A stretch of 64,000 nt of DNA, taken from Azospirillum brasilense (GTDB taxonomy: Bacteria > Pseudomonadota > Alphaproteobacteria > Azospirillales > Azospirillaceae). Positions within the stretch are counted from its first letter, which is position 1. Each line of letters opens with the position of its first letter. This document shows, in pieces, positions 61,426-64,000 of this stretch. Made by a program: the position numbers and the translations under genes. Location: contig NZ_VITI01000001.1 in NCBI RefSeq assembly GCF_007827795.1, positions 806,001-870,000 of the forward strand. Direction: 5' to 3'. Under the pieces are notes generated by a model. It was not told where the DNA came from. It searched no databases and saw only the letters and a list, made by a program, of their open reading frames with translations.

Positions 61426-62109
61426 TCAGGCGATGGTGACGGCGATGGAGCCGACGCCCTCGACCGCACCCTCCAGCCGGTCGCCGGCGACCACCGGGCC
61501 GACGCCCTCCGGCGTGCCGGTGTAGATCAGGTCGCCCGGCTGAAGCTCGACCAGACCCGACAGGTAGGAAATCGTTTCGGACACGGTCCAGATCAGGTCC
61601 GACAGGTCGCCCTTCTGGCGCGGCTCGCCATTGACCGACAGCGTCACCGCCCCCTTGTCGGGATGGCCGATGTCGGCGGCGCGGCGCAGCGTTCCGCAGG
61701 GGGCGGACTGGTCGAAGCCCTTGCCCATGTCCCAGGGCTTGCCTTCCTTCTTCGCCGCGTTCTGCAGGTCGCGGCGGGTCATGTCCAGCCCCACGCCATA
61801 GCCGTAGACATGGTCCAGCGCGCGCTCCACCGGGATGTCGCGCCCGCCGGTGCCGATGGCCACGACCAGCTCGATCTCATGGTGCAGGTTGGCGGTCCGG
61901 GGCGGGTAGGGGATGGCGGTGCCGTCGGCGACGATGGCGTCGGCGGGCTTCATGAAGAAGAACGGCGGCTCGCGGTCCGGATCGGCGCCCATCTCACGGG
62001 CGTGGGCGGCGTAGTTGCGGCCGACGCAGTAGATGCGGCGGACCGGGAACGGATCGCCGCCGGCGACCGGAACGGTGGGCTGGGGCCACAGGGGAATGGC
62101 GTAGGCCAT
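61426..62109 (-). CDS. Fumarylacetoacetate hydrolase-family protein
   Basis: 227 residues with the FAH fold signatures: V-G-R-N-Y-A-A-H near 33, E-I-E-L-V-V-A-I-G (metal site), D-M-T-R-R-D-L-Q, and [12 protein letters not shown]. Members cleave C-C bonds of acylpyruvates or tautomerise diketo acids; the actual substrate is unknown. The ATG at 62109 has GAAAGG upstream. A structured leader with an intrinsic terminator lies about 64 bases ahead. Confidence 0.9.
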   Translation of the reverse strand: MAYAIPLWPQPTVPVAGGDPFPVRRIYCVGRNYAAHAREMGADPDREPPFFFMKPADAIVADGTAIPYPPRTANLHHEIELVVAIGTGGRDIPVERALDHVYGYGVGLDMTRRDLQNAAKKEGKPWDMGKGFDQSAPCGTLRRAADIGHPDKGAVTLSVNGEPRQKGDLSDLIWTVSETISYLSGLVELQPGDLIYTGTPEGVGPVVAGDRLEGAVEGVGSIAVTIA

Positions 62110-62172
62110 GGCGCGCCTTTCTTTCGGAGGGGGTGCGGTTCGGGCAACCACCCTACCGGAAAGAGCACCAGA

Positions 62173-62260
62173 AAAAAGCCCCAGCCGTCGGGCCGGGGCC
62201 TTGGCGCGAAGACGCCCGGCCTGGGGGGGACCGGGCGTCGGAAGCTCCGTTGTTGGAGCC
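62173..62260 (-). promoter_or_regulatory. Structured leader with terminator upstream of the FAH gene (possible attenuator or small RNA end)
   Basis: Read on the minus strand, three hairpins follow each other: GCTCC-aacaac-GGAGC, GACGCCCGG-(11)-CCGGGCGTC, and a 9-pair stem GCCCCGGCC/GGCTGGGGC (one G-U) followed directly by TTTTTT. No minus-strand gene precedes it in the 250 bases toward marR, so it either attenuates the FAH transcript or ends a small RNA. Confidence 0.5.
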
Positions 62261-62507
62261 CGTCCGCGGCAGGGGAATGAACCGTCGACGGGCAACCGCG
62301 CCGGCATGCCTGTTTCCGGGGGGGCCGGTGTCAGGAGCGCGATCACTTCATAGGGCTAGAGGTGGAGCCGCTTCCGGGCGGAACCAATGCGTAACGGGAA
62401 TAGGTGCTATGCATATGAGGCGGATTGTGTGGTTCTTGCTGACAAAATCGGCACCTGCCTGCATTTTACACGACCAATAGACTAGTCAATAAACGACGGC
62501 TTTCACG
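62261..62507. other. Divergent spacer upstream of marR with short open frame and operator-like motif
   Basis: Holds an AT-richer region (62395-62500). A 23-codon plus-strand frame (62409-62480, M-H-M-R-R-I-V-W-F-L-L) ends just before the marR start, possibly by chance. At 62476-62490 CAATAGACTAGTCAA forms an imperfect palindrome. Confidence 0.4.
62476..62490. promoter_or_regulatory. Operator-like motif upstream of marR
   Basis: Complement reads TTGACTAGTCTATTG, centred on the palindrome ACTAGT and located 18 bases before the marR start. A very similar 16-mer (TTGACGTAATCTATTG) occurs at 63060-63075 after the gene, which suggests autoregulation by MarR. Confidence 0.45.
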
Positions 62508-63002
62508 TTGACCGACATCGATCGCCCCACCCCCTCGGACCGGCGCACCCGCCAGCGTCCGAGCAAGACCGGAAAGATGGCCCTCGGCCCTCTGCCGGAG
62601 CTCGTCGGCTACAATCTGCGCAAGGCGCAGGTGGCCGTGTTCCAGAGCTTCCAGAACGCCGTGGCGCCCCACGACATGACGCCGGGGCAATTCGGCGTCC
62701 TGATCATGATCAAGGAGAACGAGGGCTTGTCGCAGTCCGACCTGGGCTCGGCGGTGGGCATCGACCGTTCGACCATGGTCGCGGTCATCGACCGGCTCGA
62801 GTCGCGCGGTCTGGTCATCCGGGCGCCCTCGCCCAACGACCGCCGCTCCTACGCGCTCCGCCTGTCCCCGGAAGGGGAGAAGTTGTTGGACGAGCTGATT
62901 CCGCGCATCCAGGCCCATGACAAGGCCATGGTGAAGGATCTCTCGGCCGAGGAGCAGGCGCAGCTCATCGACTTCCTCCGCCGCATCTCGCGGGCCGGCT
63001 GA
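62508..63002 (+). CDS. MarR-family transcriptional regulator, TTG start
   Basis: 164 residues with a winged-helix core: L-T-P-G-Q-F-type helix, S-Q-S-D-L-G-S-A-V-G-I-D-R-S-T-M-V-A-V-I-D-R-L-E as recognition region, and the wing R-A-P-S-P-N-D-R-R-S-Y-A-L-R-L-S. MarR proteins are dimeric repressors often released by phenolic or oxidised ligands. Translation starts at a TTG (62508), as no ATG precedes the fold nearby. Flanking motifs suggest control of itself and of the neighbouring hydrolase. Confidence 0.9.
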   Translation: MTDIDRPTPSDRRTRQRPSKTGKMALGPLPELVGYNLRKAQVAVFQSFQNAVAPHDMTPGQFGVLIMIKENEGLSQSDLGSAVGIDRSTMVAVIDRLESRGLVIRAPSPNDRRSYALRLSPEGEKLLDELIPRIQAHDKAMVKDLSAEEQAQLIDFLRRISRAG

Positions 63003-63021
63003 AGCCGTTGGGGTAAGGGCG

Positions 63022-63044
63022 GCGTGCCCAATTCCTGGGCACGC
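63022..63044 (+). terminator. Hairpin after marR
   Basis: A 9-base-pair stem GCGTGCCCA / TGGGCACGC with a 5-base loop, 20 bases after the marR stop, lacking a T-run. Confidence 0.5.
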
Positions 63045-63059
63045 GGCACTCGCCAATTG

Positions 63060-63075
63060 TTGACGTAATCTATTG
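63060..63075. promoter_or_regulatory. Second copy of the marR-upstream motif
   Basis: TTGACGTAATCTATTG, differing from the complement of the motif at 62476-62490 only in its three- to four-base centre. Confidence 0.4.
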
Positions 63076-63090
63076 TCCTGAAACCATCTT

Positions 63091-63852
63091 TCAGGAAAGG
63101 CGCCGCCGCGCCCGGTCGGCGGCGGCGCTTCCGAAGGCGCGCAGGATCGCCGCCGACAGCGGGTTCTCCCAGAACCGCCATTCCGGGTGCCACTGCACGG
63201 CCAAGGCGAAGGCCGGCGCCCCCGCCACTCGCACCGCCTCGACCAGCCCGTCCTCGGCCATCGCCTCCACGATCAGTCCATCGGCCAGCCGGTCGATCCC
63301 CTGCCCGTGCAGGGAGTTCACCGTGACCGCCGCAGCACCGCCGGCCAGCCCTTCCAGCACGCCGCCGGGGGTCAGCCTCACGCTGTGCGACGGCCCGTAC
63401 TGCACGGCCAGCGGCGCCTCCTTGTCCTCGCGGTGGTTGGCGTAGCCCGGCACCTCGTGCACCCGCTGGTGCAGCGTGCCGCCCAGCGCCACGTTCAACT
63501 CCTGAAAGCCGCGGCAGATGCCCAGCAACGGAACGCCCATCTCCAGCGCGGCACGGATCAGCGGCAGGGTGGTGTCGTCGCGCTCGGGGTCGTGCAAAGT
63601 GCCCGGCTCGCTGGGCGACCCGCCGTAGCGGTGCGGTTCGACGTTCGACGGGCTTCCGGTGACCAGCAGCCCGTCGAGTTGCCCGGCCACGTCGTCCATG
63701 TCCAGCGCGGTCCCCAGCGCCGGGATCAGCAGCGGCATGCCGCCGGCCCCGTCCGACACCGCGCGGACATACTTGTCGCCGACGACGTGGAAGGGATGCT
63801 CGCCCATCATGCGGGTGCAGGCGGGAACGCCGATCAGCGGTTTGCGGTTCAT
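63091..63852 (-). CDS. Gamma-glutamyl-GABA hydrolase-family class I glutamine amidotransferase (peptidase C26)
   Basis: 253 residues. P-L-I-G-V-P-A near the start, catalytic cysteine in L-G-I-C-R-G-F-Q-E (Cys113), V-N-S-L-H-G-Q near 180 and the His-Glu pair in Q-W-H-P-E-W near 222 match PuuD-like hydrolases, which release GABA from gamma-glutamyl-GABA in putrescine breakdown. No other polyamine gene is visible here, so the exact substrate is not certain. The ATG at 63852 begins the conserved domain; an upstream ATG at 63993 is unlikely. Confidence 0.88.
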   Translation of the reverse strand: MNRKPLIGVPACTRMMGEHPFHVVGDKYVRAVSDGAGGMPLLIPALGTALDMDDVAGQLDGLLVTGSPSNVEPHRYGGSPSEPGTLHDPERDDTTLPLIRAALEMGVPLLGICRGFQELNVALGGTLHQRVHEVPGYANHREDKEAPLAVQYGPSHSVRLTPGGVLEGLAGGAAAVTVNSLHGQGIDRLADGLIVEAMAEDGLVEAVRVAGAPAFALAVQWHPEWRFWENPLSAAILRAFGSAAADRARRRLS

Positions 63853-63972
63853 GGCAATGAACTCCAGAAGGACCCTCCGAACCGCTCCGGACGGCGGCGG
63901 ACACGCGATTATGCGCCCGTACCGCGCCAGAGCGCCAGAGCGCCGCGACAAAGCACAAAGGGCAGGGCTGGA

Positions 63973-63999
63973 CAGAATTCTGTTGATTCGCATGCGAAT
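63973..63999. promoter_or_regulatory. Two adjacent palindromes upstream of the hydrolase gene
   Basis: CAGAATTCTG (63973-63982) and ATTCGCATGCGAAT (63986-63999), perfect palindromes of 10 and 14 bases within the promoter region, about 120 bases before the start codon. They may be regulator sites; the second lies at the window edge. Confidence 0.35.
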
Positions 64000-64000
64000 T

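Noticed and set aside
62409-62480. Leader peptide for marR (23 codons)
   Set aside because: No codon bias toward a regulating amino acid and no terminator between it and marR; kept only as a note in the spacer entry.

Overview
This is a high-GC chromosomal segment from an alphaproteobacterium, most likely Azospirillum or a close Rhodospirillales relative. That placement is inferred from the gene order (tim44-like/mltA, secB, rho, hemE, ppsR-maf-aroE-coaE-dnaQ, mnmE-mnmG-rsmG-parA-parB), the porin type and the GC-rich codon use. I see no rRNA, tRNA, phage, integrase, insertion sequence or CRISPR array. The left two thirds are core chromosome; the right part (about 43-61 kb) is more accessory.

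Region 1-8.8 kb: a cut-off mltA with a Tim44-like partner, fxsA, secB facing rho across a shared terminator, a P-type cation ATPase, and the haem genes hemJ and hemE. Region 8.8-9.2 kb: the hemE-ppsR gap holds about seven DnaA-box-like sites, an AT-rich stretch and nine GANTC sites. This is the gene neighbourhood of the mapped Caulobacter origin, so I call it oriC. Region 9.2-12.8 kb: a tightly overlapping operon ppsR-maf-aroE-coaE-dnaQ. Region 12.9-17.2 kb: qor, ogt and a thioredoxin-domain protein on the minus strand, then two small plus-strand genes. Region 17.2-22.9 kb: mnmE, mnmG, rsmG, parA, parB. Three parS sites lie in aroE, upstream of mnmG and in rsmG, so origin, segregation sites and ParAB all sit within 14 kb.

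Region 23-42 kb: a phytase-like esterase; holA-lptE-leuS; a DUF3576 lipoprotein; two tandem paralogous porins; yggS; an L,D-transpeptidase-like protein; a RibA whose N-terminal half has lost the RibB active site; a glycosyltransferase N-terminal domain standing alone; an OmpR-type regulator; a PQQ-type sugar dehydrogenase; a DUF2786-like coiled-coil/HTH protein; and a metallo-beta-lactamase-fold hydrolase.

Region 42-61 kb: an M15-type lipoprotein; a six-gene minus-strand operon (polysaccharide deacetylase, membrane protein, fused double-ATPase, substrate-binding protein, two permeases); then a divergent cassette. Its minus arm encodes a very unusual 879-residue ABC protein, a lone cyclic-nucleotide-binding protein and a MurG-like glycosyltransferase. 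Its plus arm encodes a second MurG-like enzyme, two GT4-type glycosyltransferases, a PAS-GGDEF diguanylate cyclase and a histidine phosphatase. I infer a glycan assembly and export system under nucleotide second-messenger control. The ABC protein, with Walker A and B both degenerate and an insertion carrying extra copies of its post-Q-loop motif, is the strongest candidate for something undescribed.

Region 61-64 kb: xthA, a fumarylacetoacetase-family enzyme with a structured leader containing an intrinsic terminator, a MarR regulator flanked by two near-identical motifs, and a class-I glutamine-amidotransferase-type hydrolase. Dispersed palindromic GC-rich repeats occur at four places; two of them sit inside open reading frames and are translated in frame.
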